Below are positions 17,415 to 26,854 of a stretch of 55,407 nt of DNA, piece after piece. A program made the position numbers and the translations under genes. The DNA lies in the NCBI GenBank assembly GCA_964372115.1, contig CAYJPN010000034.1, forward strand, positions 1 through 55,407, read 5' to 3'. Positions within the stretch are counted from its first letter, which is position 1; each line of letters begins with the position of its first letter. This stretch comes from CG2-30-36-16 sp964372115 (lineage in GTDB: Bacteria; Bacteroidota; Ignavibacteria; Ignavibacteriales; Ignavibacteriaceae). Under the pieces are notes generated by a model, which saw nothing but the letters and a program-made list of their open reading frames with translations, was not told the origin of the DNA and ran no database searches.

Positions 17415-19043
17415 ATGTTTATTAATTTCAGTGATATCCCGGGGCATCAAAACTTATTTTTAGATTATCTTTACGAATTCGAAAATGTTAACAATTATTT
17501 TTTGCATAATTTTCGTAACCGGGAGGATTACTTAAAAATATTCAAAGATATTAGCGCTTCGGAAAAAGCGCCCCGTACAAAGTTAGTTTATCTAATAAAC
17601 GAGCAATATGCGGGTTACAGCCCATCAAACAAAACGGCTCTAAATATAAAACTGCTCGAAGATTCAAAAACAATGGCTGTGGTTACAGGGCAGCAGCTTG
17701 GAATGCTTGGCGGACCAATGTATACATTCTACAAAATAATTACAGCCATAAAACTTGCAAAACACCTAAGCGAAAGATACGACGATTACCACTTTGTCCC
17801 CGTTTTTTGGCTCGAAGGTGATGACCATGACTTTGAGGAAGTCAGCTTTATTAAGATGATAAATGACCAAAATGATATTACACAACTGGTTTATGGAGAT
17901 AAAAAGGAAGAGGAAGAAGGCAATACCGGAAGCGTAGGTTATATAAAATTTAACGAATCAATTAACAAATTTTTTGATGATCTTGGCGCCATTCTTAGAG
18001 GAACCGAGTTTAAGGATGAAATATTAACTAAACTCAAATCATTTTATAAAGACGGCGCTTCATTTAAGGATGCTTTTAAAAAATTACTTTTCTGGTTATT
18101 CGATCGTTATGGTCTTATAATTTTTGATCCGCAGGATGCAGCAGTAAAATCTTTGTTAAAACCTGTATTCAAAAAGGAAATAACAGACTTCAGAACCCAT
18201 ACCGCGAAGTTGGTGAATGTAAGCGCAAAATTGGAAGAACTGTACCACGCGCAGGTCAAAATTCGTCCTATTAATTTGTTTTATAGCATTGACGGCGGCA
18301 GACACTTAATTGAACCCGGTGATAATGATTTTAAGCTAAAACGAAAAAGAAAAAGGTTTTCGTACGAAGAATTGATCCAGTTGATTGAAGATGAACCTGA
18401 AAAATTTAGTCCGAATGTTATATTACGACCAATTTGTCAGGACTATCTTCTTCCCACTGCCTTTTATATCGGCGGACCAAGCGAGATAGCTTACTTTGCC
18501 CAAGTAATGCCTCTTTACGATATCTATAAAATTCCCGCGCCGGTTATTTATCCCCGCTCATCGCTTACAATAGTTGAAAAAGGCGCTCACTCACTCCTTG
18601 AAAAATATAACTTGACCATTCATGATATTTTTATAAATACCGACAAGCTAAAAGATCGTGTTCTATCCGAAATTAGTGAAGATTCACTCGATGAGATTTT
18701 TGAAAAAACAAAAACCGAACTTGAACTTACGATGGATTCGCTAAAAGAAAAATTGTTTGGATTTGACAAAACACTGAGCGATTCGAGCACAAAGTACAGG
18801 CAAAAAATTATAAGCTATATCGATGAATTAAAAATCAAATCTTCCGAAGCACAGAAGAAAAAACACGAAACTACACTTCGCCAGCTTGATAAACTCTCCG
18901 CAATGTTGTACCCTAATAATAATCTTCAAGAAAGAGAAATTAACTTTGTTAATTTTGTAAATAAATACGGATTGGATTTTATTGATAAAATTTATGAAGA
19001 GCTTGAAATAAATAAATTCGAACATCAAATAATGATGTTGTAA
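17415..19043 (+). CDS. bshC: Bacillithiol synthase BshC (cysteine-adding enzyme)
   Basis: 542 aa, normal BshC length. Recognisable blocks are VVTGQQLGMLGGPMYTFYKIITAIKLA, PVFWLEGDDHDFEEV, a glycine/arginine-rich centre, NVILRPICQDYLLPTAFYIGGPSEIAYFAQ and PVIYPRSSLTIVE. BshC joins cysteine to glucosaminyl-malate in the last step of bacillithiol synthesis. bshA and bshB are not in the window. It stands alone and is convergent with aroA. Confidence 0.95.
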   Translation: MFINFSDIPGHQNLFLDYLYEFENVNNYFLHNFRNREDYLKIFKDISASEKAPRTKLVYLINEQYAGYSPSNKTALNIKLLEDSKTMAVVTGQQLGMLGGPMYTFYKIITAIKLAKHLSERYDDYHFVPVFWLEGDDHDFEEVSFIKMINDQNDITQLVYGDKKEEEEGNTGSVGYIKFNESINKFFDDLGAILRGTEFKDEILTKLKSFYKDGASFKDAFKKLLFWLFDRYGLIIFDPQDAAVKSLLKPVFKKEITDFRTHTAKLVNVSAKLEELYHAQVKIRPINLFYSIDGGRHLIEPGDNDFKLKRKRKRFSYEELIQLIEDEPEKFSPNVILRPICQDYLLPTAFYIGGPSEIAYFAQVMPLYDIYKIPAPVIYPRSSLTIVEKGAHSLLEKYNLTIHDIFINTDKLKDRVLSEISEDSLDEIFEKTKTELELTMDSLKEKLFGFDKTLSDSSTKYRQKIISYIDELKIKSSEAQKKKHETTLRQLDKLSAMLYPNNNLQEREINFVNFVNKYGLDFIDKIYEELEINKFEHQIMML

Positions 19044-19137
19044 ATTTTATGGTTTCATAGGGTGTGCGTTCCGGGTGTTTTAATTATTTGATTAATTTGA
19101 AGCGATGCAAATATTTTTAAAATTGTTTAATTAAACT

Positions 19138-20418
19138 TTAACCGACTACAATACTTTCAATTTGTTTTAAAAATTGTGGATTTGAAATATTAACGCACCC
19201 AAAATCTTCAACAACTCCCCCGCTTTTATTTAACATCGAAAGCACCGCGCCGCTCATCGCAATCCGGTGATCGCCGAAGCTTTTTAGTTTATACTTTTTA
19301 TTAATTTTACTCCCGATTAATTTAAAACCATCCGGGAATTCTTCTACCGATAACCCGGCTTGACCAAGATTGTAAGAGATAGCTTTTATTCTATCGGATT
19401 CTTTTGCTCTCAATTCAGCGGCATGATTTATTATAAAATCACCATCGGCAAAAATTCCGGCAACGGCAAGAATCGGAATTTCATCAATTATGTTTGGTAC
19501 AATATTTTTATCAATTTTAATATTATGCAGTTTGCTGCTTTTTATAAAAACATCCCCGTATCGTTCACCCGGGGTTTCTTGAAGTTTTACAATTTTAATA
19601 TCACCTCCCATATCTTTTAATACTTCAAGTATACCGGTTCTTGTCGGATTAAGTGTAACATTTTTTATTAATAACTCTGAGTTTTTGCTCAACAAAGTAA
19701 GAACAATAAAAAATGCCGCGGTTGATATATCCGATGGAACAAAATAGTTCTTTGGCTCCGGGATGTAGGATGAGTTTATAGTCATTACTTTTTTTGAGTC
19801 ATAATTTTGAACAGGAAGACCAAGCATAACTTCAGTGTGGTTACGGGAAGGAGTATTTTCAGTTACAGTTGTGTCGGTTTCAAAATGCAAACCTGATATT
19901 AAAACAGCACTTTTTATCTGCGCGCTCGCAATCGGTAATTCATAATTAATTGGATTTAAGTTCTCGGATGGATAAAAGTTTAAAGGTAATGTCAGTTCGT
20001 TGGATGAGCTAATCTTTCCGCCCATTTTGCTTAGAGGAGCAATTATTCTTTTCATCGGTCTGGCTGATAATGACTCATCACCTATTAGTGTAGTTTCAAA
20101 TTTTTGATGAATTAATATGCCGCTTATTAATCTCGCTGTTGTACCTGAATTACCGGCGTCTAACGGAAAATGCGGTCGAGAGAGTGAGTTTATTCCTTTA
20201 CTTTCAATATACAATTTATTGTTGTTGGTTTTTATATCAACGCCAAGCTGTTTAAAACAATTTATGGTTGAATTTACATCCGCGCCGTTTGAAATATTTG
20301 TTATTATCGATTTGCCGTTTGATAGCGATGAGAAGATTACAGCTCTGTGCGAAATTGATTTGTCCCCCGGAAGACTTAATTCCCCTTTTACCTTTGTTAT
20401 TTTATTAAAGCGCTGCAA
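19138..20418 (-). CDS. aroA: 3-phosphoshikimate 1-carboxyvinyltransferase (EPSP synthase)
   Basis: 426 aa. The family motifs LSLPGDKSISHRAVIFSSL, LDAGNSGTTARLISGIL, SARPMKRIIAPLSKMGG, DISTAAFFIV, IDEIPILAVAGIFADG, RAKESDRIKAI and FGDHRIAMSGAVL are all present. It condenses shikimate-3-phosphate with PEP on the path to chorismate. Its start lies 2 bp after the trmH stop, so the genes are translationally coupled. Confidence 0.97.
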   Translation of the reverse strand: MQRFNKITKVKGELSLPGDKSISHRAVIFSSLSNGKSIITNISNGADVNSTINCFKQLGVDIKTNNNKLYIESKGINSLSRPHFPLDAGNSGTTARLISGILIHQKFETTLIGDESLSARPMKRIIAPLSKMGGKISSSNELTLPLNFYPSENLNPINYELPIASAQIKSAVLISGLHFETDTTVTENTPSRNHTEVMLGLPVQNYDSKKVMTINSSYIPEPKNYFVPSDISTAAFFIVLTLLSKNSELLIKNVTLNPTRTGILEVLKDMGGDIKIVKLQETPGERYGDVFIKSSKLHNIKIDKNIVPNIIDEIPILAVAGIFADGDFIINHAAELRAKESDRIKAISYNLGQAGLSVEEFPDGFKLIGSKINKKYKLKSFGDHRIAMSGAVLSMLNKSGGVVEDFGCVNISNPQFLKQIESIVVG

Positions 20419-20420
20419 AA

Positions 20421-21011
20421 TTATTTCTTACTTAAAAGGGTCATCAATTCATTAAGTTCGTCATCACTTTTGTTACAATTTGAATACATATCTTTTGCAA
20501 AACGCTGCCTTGCTGCTTCGTAAAGCACAACAGCGCTTGCTACCGATACATTCAAACTTTGAACCATACCGAACATCGGGATTAAAAATCTTTCGTCCGC
20601 AAGTTCTGCGGCTTCATCTGAAACTCCCCTGTGCTCATTGCCGAGAACTATAGCGCACTTTTCGGATAAATCAAGGTCATATAAATTTTTTACACCTTCG
20701 GTTATGGAAGACGCATAAATTTTAAATCCTTTATCTTTTAAGGATGTATAACAATCGCTTATGCTCTTGTGCTTTTCTTTTTCAATCCATTTAAAGGCGG
20801 AGCCGGATGATTTTTTTGCGATCTTTGGAAACTTTTCGATGGTATAAACCAATGAAACAGCAGGAACACCTACAGCATCGCAGGTGCGGAAAATAGCGCT
20901 TACATTATGAGGATCGTGAATGTTTTCAAGTACAATATGCAATGTCTGCTGCCTCTGCCTGGCAACTTCTATAATTCTATTTTTTCTTTTTTCTGTTTTG
21001 AAGATTAACAC
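20421..21011 (-). CDS. trmH: tRNA (guanosine(18)-2'-O)-methyltransferase, TrmH family
   Basis: 196 aa with a SpoU/TrmH trefoil-knot domain: ENIHDPHNVSAIFRTCDAVGV, CAIVLGNEHRGVSDEAAELAD and the knot motif IPMFGMVQSLNVSVASAVVLYEAARQR. The QSLNVSVASA segment and compact size fit TrmH, which methylates Gm18 of tRNA, better than RlmB. The start is a GTG at 21011, 3 bp after the HicB-like gene. It is followed immediately by aroA. Confidence 0.85.
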   Translation of the reverse strand: MLIFKTEKRKNRIIEVARQRQQTLHIVLENIHDPHNVSAIFRTCDAVGVPAVSLVYTIEKFPKIAKKSSGSAFKWIEKEKHKSISDCYTSLKDKGFKIYASSITEGVKNLYDLDLSEKCAIVLGNEHRGVSDEAAELADERFLIPMFGMVQSLNVSVASAVVLYEAARQRFAKDMYSNCNKSDDELNELMTLLSKK

Positions 21012-21014
21012 GGG

Positions 21015-21239
21015 TCAGCTTTTTTGAAAAACTAATTTGTAAAAGATTTGTTTTTTTGTAACTCTAGCGCGGTCGAGTTTAAATTTCCCTTTGTCGGTTT
21101 TTAAATAATATGCTGCAAGTTCTATTATTTTTTCAAGAGCGGATTCTTCATCATGAGCCCATAGTTCGCACCCTTTTAATGAAGGCACCTCCGCGGTACA
21201 TCCATCATCCGTTTTATTTACCACTAAATCCAAAACCAT
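21015..21239 (-). CDS. Orphan HicB-like small protein
   Basis: 74 aa. The sequence MVLDLVVNKTDDGCTAEVPSL followed by KGCELWAHDEESALEKIIELAAYYL fits the partial RNase-H fold of HicB-like antitoxins (UPF0150). There is no DNA-binding extension and no hicA toxin on either side. It is the first gene of a trio with trmH and aroA, with 3-bp spacing. It may therefore be a housekeeping HicB-fold protein and not an antitoxin. Confidence 0.6.
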   Translation of the reverse strand: MVLDLVVNKTDDGCTAEVPSLKGCELWAHDEESALEKIIELAAYYLKTDKGKFKLDRARVTKKQIFYKLVFQKS

Positions 21240-21344
21240 TTTGTTATTACTAATCTCTCTTTTTTTACTATTCCAATTTTTACAAAATCCGATATCATTT
21301 GATCAAAGGGTGAACTTTATTTTAATACCGTAATCCCTTCTTTA

Positions 21345-22205
21345 TTATATCCCGGTAGGATGCCATGTTGTTTTTAATTCGAGCGTTTTTTCAATTATGT
21401 ACGGCGATTCGTTTTGTTCATTATACCAATCATTTTTTTTGAAAAAAACAGTTCGTTTAATATTGTTGCTTGCAAACTCACTTATCGATTTTGTCATCTT
21501 CTCATCATCCCCACAATAGATAATTGAGTTCACATCCATGTGAGAAGCCATGTGGCTGAATAGCTCATCTTTTTTACCTGTCAATATATTTACAACCCCG
21601 CCCGGTACATCGGAAGAGTTTAATACCTCTGCGAGAGAAATTGCAGTTAAGGGTTTGCTTTCAGAAGCCAAAACGATAACCGTATTTCCACCGACAATGG
21701 CAGGAGCTATTAACGATATTAAACCAAGTAAACTTTGATTTTCACCGGCAATAATTGAAACAACTCCAACCGGTTCAACATTTGAAAAATTAAAATGCTG
21801 ACTTGAAACCGGATTTACCGTGCTGAAAAATTGCTGGTATTTATCGCTCCAACCTGCATAATAAACCAATCTGTCGATAGATGTATTCACCTCTTTTTGA
21901 GCAGCCTTTGACGGTTCGCCCTGGGCAATTAGTTCTGCGATAAATTGTTCTTTTCTACCTTCGAGCATTTCGGCTATTCGGTATAACACCTGCCCTTTGT
22001 TTAAAGCAGTGCTATTTGCCCACGCGGTTTGAGCTTTACGTGCGGCAACAACCGCGTTTCTAAAATCTTTACGCGAAGCTAAACAGATATTTGCAACCAG
22101 GTTGTCTTTTGAGTTTTTAACAGCGTAATATCTCCCCGACTCAGTACGCGGGAATTTTCCCCCGATATATAATTTATATGTTTTATTAATGTCTAATCTG
22201 CTCAT
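21345..22205 (-). CDS. Non-catalytic, truncated aldehyde dehydrogenase homologue (ALDH16 second-domain-like)
   Basis: 286 aa, only the N-terminal/NAD-binding part of an ALDH. YKLYIGGKFPRTESGRYYAVKNS is the usual start. AARKAQTAWANSTALNKGQVLYRIAEMLE and PVGVVSIIAGENQSLLGLISLIAPAIVGGNTVIVLASE follow the family, but the protein stops before the catalytic Glu and Cys regions. It lies 20 bp after a complete ALDH gene. Bacterial ALDH16 enzymes fuse a full ALDH domain to such a truncated domain; 488 + 286 aa matches that size. I infer that these two genes encode a split ALDH16 and that this subunit is structural. Confidence 0.75.
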   Translation of the reverse strand: MSRLDINKTYKLYIGGKFPRTESGRYYAVKNSKDNLVANICLASRKDFRNAVVAARKAQTAWANSTALNKGQVLYRIAEMLEGRKEQFIAELIAQGEPSKAAQKEVNTSIDRLVYYAGWSDKYQQFFSTVNPVSSQHFNFSNVEPVGVVSIIAGENQSLLGLISLIAPAIVGGNTVIVLASESKPLTAISLAEVLNSSDVPGGVVNILTGKKDELFSHMASHMDVNSIIYCGDDEKMTKSISEFASNNIKRTVFFKKNDWYNEQNESPYIIEKTLELKTTWHPTGI

Positions 22206-22225
22206 AATTTTTTACCAAAAATTTA

Positions 22226-23692
22226 TTACTCGAATTTTACGTATGGTTTTAAACCCTGCAATCCGCCTTCTCTGCCGAAACCGCTTTCTTTATAACCGCC
22301 GAAGGGCGATGTCGCGTCGAATTTGTTAAACGTATTTGCCCAAATTACACCCGCCTCTAATTTTTGGGTCAGATGAAATATTTTCGCACCGTTTTGTGTC
22401 CATACCCCGGCTGATAATCCATATGGAGTATTATTCGCTTTTTCAATTACTTCGTTTATTGTCCTAAATGTTTGAACTGTTAAAACTGGTCCGAAAATTT
22501 CTTCCTGCACAATTTTGTGCGATTGCGAAACATTAAGGAACAGTGTAGGAGCGCACCAGTTACCTTCTTTAGGTAAACTGCATTCGGGTTGATAAATTTC
22601 GCCCCCTTCGCTCAAACCAATTTTTATATAGTTCTGTATTGTCTGTAATTGTTTTTTTGAGTTAATGGCTCCGATATCGGTGTTTTTATCTAATGGATTA
22701 CCGACAATTAAGGTTTCCATTCTTGCTTTTAGTTTTTGAATGACTAAATCAGCGACTGATTCCTGTACAAACAATCGGCTTCCCGCACAACAAACATGAC
22801 CCTGATTAAAAAATATTGCATTAACAATACCTTCAACAGCCTGATCTATTGCTGCGTCTTCAAAAATAATATTAGCGCCTTTTCCGCCGAGTTCTAAAGT
22901 TACCTTTTTATCGGTGCCCGCTATTGCTTTGGCAATGTATTTGCCTACACCCGTGGAACCCGTAAAAGCAATTTTGTTTATATCGGGATGATTAACAATA
23001 TTAGCTCCTGTTTCTCCGGCTCCTGTAACAATGTTAACAACCCCTTTAGGTAAACCGCAATCGTTTATTATTTCAGCTAATTTTAATGCTGTTAACGGTG
23101 TTGATTCTGCCGGTTTTAAAACAATTGTATTTCCTGTTGCCAATGCCGGTGCAAGTTTCCATGCTGCCATTAATAAAGGAAAATTCCATGGAATTATTTG
23201 TCCGACTACGCCGAGAGGTTTTGGTTTTCTATTCGGAAACGCATATTCCAATTTATCCGCCCAGCCTGCATAATAGAAAAAATGATTTGCTGCAAGCGGA
23301 ATATCAATATCTCTTGATTCTCTAATCGGTTTGCCGCCGTCTAAACTTTCTATAACCGCAAACTCACGCGCCCGCTCCTGTATCAAACGCGCGATTCTAA
23401 AAATGTATTTGCCGCGGTCTTTACCGGACAAATTTGCCCAGCCCTTAAAAGCTTTACGCGCCGCTTTAACCGCTAAATCAACATCTTCCGCGGCAGCTTC
23501 GGCAACGCTCGCAATTTTTTTATCGTTTGATGGATTGATAGTATCAAAGTACTTACCCGTAACCGGTTTTACAAACTTTCCGTCAATATACAAATCGTAC
23601 TGTTTTTGTAAGTTTATATGGTCGGTACTTTCGGGCGCTGAGGCGTAATTCCAGGCAGCTTTAAACATATCTTTATTTTCGTTTTTCTTCAT
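22226..23692 (-). CDS. NAD(P)-dependent aldehyde dehydrogenase
   Basis: 488 aa, complete ALDH. PWNFPLLMAAWKLAPALATGNTIVLKPAE, the TGSTGVGKYIA nucleotide loop, the general-base Glu in LELGGKGANIIFEDA and the catalytic Cys in FNQGHVCCAGSRLFVQ are intact, as is PFGGYKESGFGREGG near the end. It follows deoC by 2 bp. DeoC makes acetaldehyde from deoxyribose-5-phosphate, so this enzyme probably oxidises that acetaldehyde to acetate, possibly together with the non-catalytic partner downstream. Confidence 0.9.
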   Translation of the reverse strand: MKKNENKDMFKAAWNYASAPESTDHINLQKQYDLYIDGKFVKPVTGKYFDTINPSNDKKIASVAEAAAEDVDLAVKAARKAFKGWANLSGKDRGKYIFRIARLIQERAREFAVIESLDGGKPIRESRDIDIPLAANHFFYYAGWADKLEYAFPNRKPKPLGVVGQIIPWNFPLLMAAWKLAPALATGNTIVLKPAESTPLTALKLAEIINDCGLPKGVVNIVTGAGETGANIVNHPDINKIAFTGSTGVGKYIAKAIAGTDKKVTLELGGKGANIIFEDAAIDQAVEGIVNAIFFNQGHVCCAGSRLFVQESVADLVIQKLKARMETLIVGNPLDKNTDIGAINSKKQLQTIQNYIKIGLSEGGEIYQPECSLPKEGNWCAPTLFLNVSQSHKIVQEEIFGPVLTVQTFRTINEVIEKANNTPYGLSAGVWTQNGAKIFHLTQKLEAGVIWANTFNKFDATSPFGGYKESGFGREGGLQGLKPYVKFE

Positions 23693-23694
23693 AA

Positions 23695-24591
23695 TTAATC
23701 TTTTGAAAAATAATTAGATGATTGGTACATCCCTGTTTCAGCTTTAACCAATTGCATAAGAATGTCGTTTAATAAACTACTCGCACCGAAACGGAAGAAG
23801 TTTTTATTCATCCATTTTTCGCCGAGAACTTCGTTAAGCATAACGAGATATTGTAAAGCGATTTTTGATGTCGAAATTCCACCGGCGGGTTTCATTCCTA
23901 TCATTTTACCTGTTTTTATAAAAAAGTCTTTTATTGCATCAAGCATAACGTAAGTAACCTGCAACGTGGCGGCAGGTTGAACTTTACCGGTTGAGGTTTT
24001 AATAAAGTCAGCGCCGGCGTACATAGCAATTTCACTCGCCTTTCTAACATTATCTAATGTATCTAACTCGCCAGTTTCTAATATTACTTTCAGATGAGCT
24101 TTACCACAGGCTTCTTTAACAGCGGCAATCTCATCAAAAACATATTGATAATTACCGGCAAGAAATTCGCCTCTTGAAATTACCATATCTATTTCATCAG
24201 CGCCCTGATCTGCGGCAGATTTTGTATCCAATAGTTTTACTTCTAATGCAGACTGGCCGCTTGGAAATGCCGTAGCCACAGAAGCCACATGAATACCGCT
24301 CCCCTCAAGGGCTTTTTTTGCAATGCTAACAAATGAAGGGTAAACACAAATAGCGGCAACTTTAGGAATATCTTTTAATGAATCATGCGGATGCATTGCT
24401 TTGTAACAGAGCTGCTGTACTTTGCCTTTTGTATCTTTACCTTCAAGGGTTGTAAGATCAATCATACTTATAGCAAGCTTTAAACCCTCTTTTTTTGATG
24501 AAGATTTTATACTCCGTGAGCAAAATCTTGCTATCCGTTCATCAACACCGGTGGTGTCGTAGACCGGTAAATTATTTAAGTTTGGAAGCAT
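23695..24591 (-). CDS. deoC: Deoxyribose-phosphate aldolase
   Basis: 298 aa, the longer DeoC form. The Schiff-base Lys sits in FIKTSTGK, with the upstream catalytic Lys in LKVILETGEL and the C-terminal GMKPAGGIST and RFGASSLLNDI blocks. It cleaves 2-deoxyribose-5-phosphate to acetaldehyde and glyceraldehyde-3-phosphate. It leads directly into two ALDH-family genes, a deoxyribonucleoside-salvage unit. folD ends 41 bp upstream on the same strand. Confidence 0.95.
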   Translation of the reverse strand: MLPNLNNLPVYDTTGVDERIARFCSRSIKSSSKKEGLKLAISMIDLTTLEGKDTKGKVQQLCYKAMHPHDSLKDIPKVAAICVYPSFVSIAKKALEGSGIHVASVATAFPSGQSALEVKLLDTKSAADQGADEIDMVISRGEFLAGNYQYVFDEIAAVKEACGKAHLKVILETGELDTLDNVRKASEIAMYAGADFIKTSTGKVQPAATLQVTYVMLDAIKDFFIKTGKMIGMKPAGGISTSKIALQYLVMLNEVLGEKWMNKNFFRFGASSLLNDILMQLVKAETGMYQSSNYFSKD

Positions 24592-24632
24592 TTATATCGT
24601 CTAATTATTAAAATTTGTAAATTTTCTTTTGT

Positions 24633-25520
24633 TTAATTCATTCCATTAATTTTCAAATACGCTTTATAAGTATTTTGGAGCAGCATTGCTATTGTCATCG
24701 GACCAACACCGCCCGGCACCGGAGTAATAAATGACGCCTTTGGTGAAACTTCGGCAAAAGCAACATCACCCACTAAACGATAACCATTCTTTTTAGAAGC
24801 ATCATCAAGCCGGTTAATACCTACATCAATTACAACAACGCCATCTTTTACCATGTTACCTTTTATAAATTCGGCACTCCCCATAGCGGCAATTAATATA
24901 TCCGCCTGCTTTGTATAATAACTTAAATCTTTCGCCGCCGAATGACAAACAGTTACAACCGAGTTTGCAAATTCTTTTTTCTGAAGCATTATATTCGCAA
25001 TCGGTTTACCGACAATATTGCTTCTGCCGACCACTACAACGTGCTTCCCTTTTGTTTCTATGTTGTACCGTTTGAACAATTCATGAATACCGGCTGGTGT
25101 GCATGATACAAATGTATCTTTTCCGATTACAAGATTGCCGATGCTAATCGGATGGAATCCGTCAACATCCTTTGCCGGCGAAATTGCCTCGATTATTTTA
25201 TCTTCATCTATATGTTTTGGCAGAGGAAGCTGCACAAGTATACCATGATAATTATTATCATCATTGTATTTTTTTACAAGATTAAGTAGTTCTTCTTCTG
25301 ATATTTCACTGCTCAGTTTTTCAGCTTTTGAATTAAAACCTATTTCCACGCAAGCTTTTATTTTACTTTTTACATAAACTTCCGATGCGGGGTTATCACC
25401 GACGAGTATTGTAACCAAACCCGGCACATCATTTCCGCTGACTTTTAATTTATCAACTTTTTCTTTTAACTCTAACCTTATTGTTAAAGCAGTCTCTTTT
25501 CCGTCAATTATTTTCATCAC
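24633..25520 (-). CDS. folD: Methylenetetrahydrofolate dehydrogenase/cyclohydrolase
   Basis: 295 aa bifunctional FolD. It has YVKSKIKACVEIGF with the catalytic Lys, GILVQLPLPKHIDEDKII, DVDGFHPISIGNLVIG, VVVGRSNIVGKPIA and TPVPGGVGPMTIAMLLQNT. It interconverts 5,10-methylene-THF and 10-formyl-THF. The start is MKII at about 25517-25520. An AT-rich minisatellite separates it from the YmdB-like gene. Confidence 0.97.
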   Translation of the reverse strand: MMKIIDGKETALTIRLELKEKVDKLKVSGNDVPGLVTILVGDNPASEVYVKSKIKACVEIGFNSKAEKLSSEISEEELLNLVKKYNDDNNYHGILVQLPLPKHIDEDKIIEAISPAKDVDGFHPISIGNLVIGKDTFVSCTPAGIHELFKRYNIETKGKHVVVVGRSNIVGKPIANIMLQKKEFANSVVTVCHSAAKDLSYYTKQADILIAAMGSAEFIKGNMVKDGVVVIDVGINRLDDASKKNGYRLVGDVAFAEVSPKASFITPVPGGVGPMTIAMLLQNTYKAYLKINGMN

Positions 25521-25527
25521 ACTTAAA

Positions 25528-25685
25528 ATTTCTAATTTTTAACTTCTAATTTCTAATTTTTAATTTTTAATTTTTAACTTCTAATTTATAATTTCCAATT
25601 TTTAGCTTCTAACTTCTAACTTCTAACTTCTAATTTCTAATTTTTAATTTCTAATTTTTAATTTTTAATTTTTAATTTTTAATTA
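25528..25685. repeat. AT-rich degenerate minisatellite
   Basis: A run of short variants of TTTCTAATTTTTAACTTC and related 7-14-bp units fills the whole spacer between folD and the YmdB-like gene. No spacers or coding capacity are present. Such runs are common intergenic filler in this group and may vary in copy number. Confidence 0.85.
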
Positions 25686-26501
25686 TTACTTGTTCTCTTC
25701 TGCCGCTGATCTTATAAATTCCGGGAATATTATTCTTTCCAAAGAAATAGTTTTACCTGTGTTGGTATCAATTTTAAAATAAATTGCGCACAGATGAACA
25801 TCATCTACCGCTGTTTCATATTTCTGCGGCGTCTGGTAAATAAAACGATTTACAGCGGCAATTGTCTTCATACCTATTACCGAGTCATAAGGTCCGGTCA
25901 TTCCGACATCAGTAATATATCCCATTCCTTTCGGAAATATTCTTTCGTCCGATGTTTGAATATGAGTATGTGTTCCGACCATGGCGCTGACCTTGCCGTC
26001 TAAAAAATTAGCCATAGCAAGTTTTTCGGCGGTTGCCTCAGCATGAAAATCTACAAAAATAATATTTGTGTCAGCTTCAATTTTTGGTATTACCCATTCT
26101 GCCGCGCGAAAAGGACAATCAATAGAAGCCATGAATGTTCTTCCCTGTAAATTTAATACGGCAGCTTTCCCTTTTTTAGTATTCATGATATAATAACCGT
26201 TTCCGTATGTTCCTTTCGGGTAATTCAAAGGACGAAGTACGCGCGGTTCGTTTTTTAGGTAATCCTGCGATTGATGTTTATCCCATGTATGATTTCCGCC
26301 CGTAATTATATCAACACCAAGCTCAAAAAGTCTTTTCCCTTCCTTTGCGGTGCAGCCTTTTCCGTCGGATGCGTTTTCGCCGTTCGCAACAACAAAATCA
26401 ATCTTATATTTTTGCATTAATGATGGCAGAAACGTTGAAACCAGGTTCATTCCCGGCTCGCCTACTATATCGCCTATAAATAATATATTAAATTCGTTCA
26501 T
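25686..26501 (-). CDS. YmdB-like metallophosphoesterase
   Basis: 271 aa, the TIGR00282/YmdB size. Metal-binding blocks are clear: FIGDIVGEPG, ANGENASDGKG, GGNHTWDKH, FVDFHAEATAEK, GTHTHIQTSDER and YITDVGMTGP. Bacillus YmdB is a cyclic-nucleotide phosphodiesterase needed for biofilm-related gene expression; the substrate here is not known. The gene is probably co-transcribed with folD across the repeat. Confidence 0.85.
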   Translation of the reverse strand: MNEFNILFIGDIVGEPGMNLVSTFLPSLMQKYKIDFVVANGENASDGKGCTAKEGKRLFELGVDIITGGNHTWDKHQSQDYLKNEPRVLRPLNYPKGTYGNGYYIMNTKKGKAAVLNLQGRTFMASIDCPFRAAEWVIPKIEADTNIIFVDFHAEATAEKLAMANFLDGKVSAMVGTHTHIQTSDERIFPKGMGYITDVGMTGPYDSVIGMKTIAAVNRFIYQTPQKYETAVDDVHLCAIYFKIDTNTGKTISLERIIFPEFIRSAAEENK

Positions 26502-26854
26502 TCTACAGTCTAATAATTGAGTGGCAAATATATTTATAAATGCCGATAATCGAAAGAAAGCGGCGTTGTATAAACAATCAAATATTTGTGTAAAGTTTAT
26601 GAAAATATCAGACGAAATAAAAACTACACGGTAAATGAATGAATATTGATGAGCAAACTTTAGCTTTTTATATTTTCATTGCCTTCCGTTTGTAGTACGA
26701 ATTGAAATGGCGGCACTCTCTTATTTCCTTCTCTTTTCAATAGAAGGGTTTTTAAAAGCTTTCGAAGCAGTCAATATCAAATTAGATGAACAGGTAATTA
26801 ATTTTTGGCTGAGAAATATATATAACTATTTTTTTACGCCGATTAATTAAGTGA
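26502..26854. other. Intergenic region with one marginal small ORF
   Basis: The 353-bp spacer between the YmdB-like and methyltransferase genes holds little. A 47-codon plus-strand frame at 26707-26850 (MAALSYFLLFSIEGFLKAFE...) ends right at the 3' end of the convergent methyltransferase gene. It has no visible ribosome site and no known relatives, so I do not call it as a gene. No terminator stands out. Confidence 0.3.

Noticed and set aside
21015..21239. HicAB toxin-antitoxin pair
   Set aside because: No hicA-like gene (~60 aa with the GSH motif) exists on either side, only trmH and an intergenic gap.
25528..25685. Possible short CRISPR or regulatory repeat
   Set aside because: It consists of variable 7-14-bp AT-rich units without spacers, a common intergenic minisatellite pattern.
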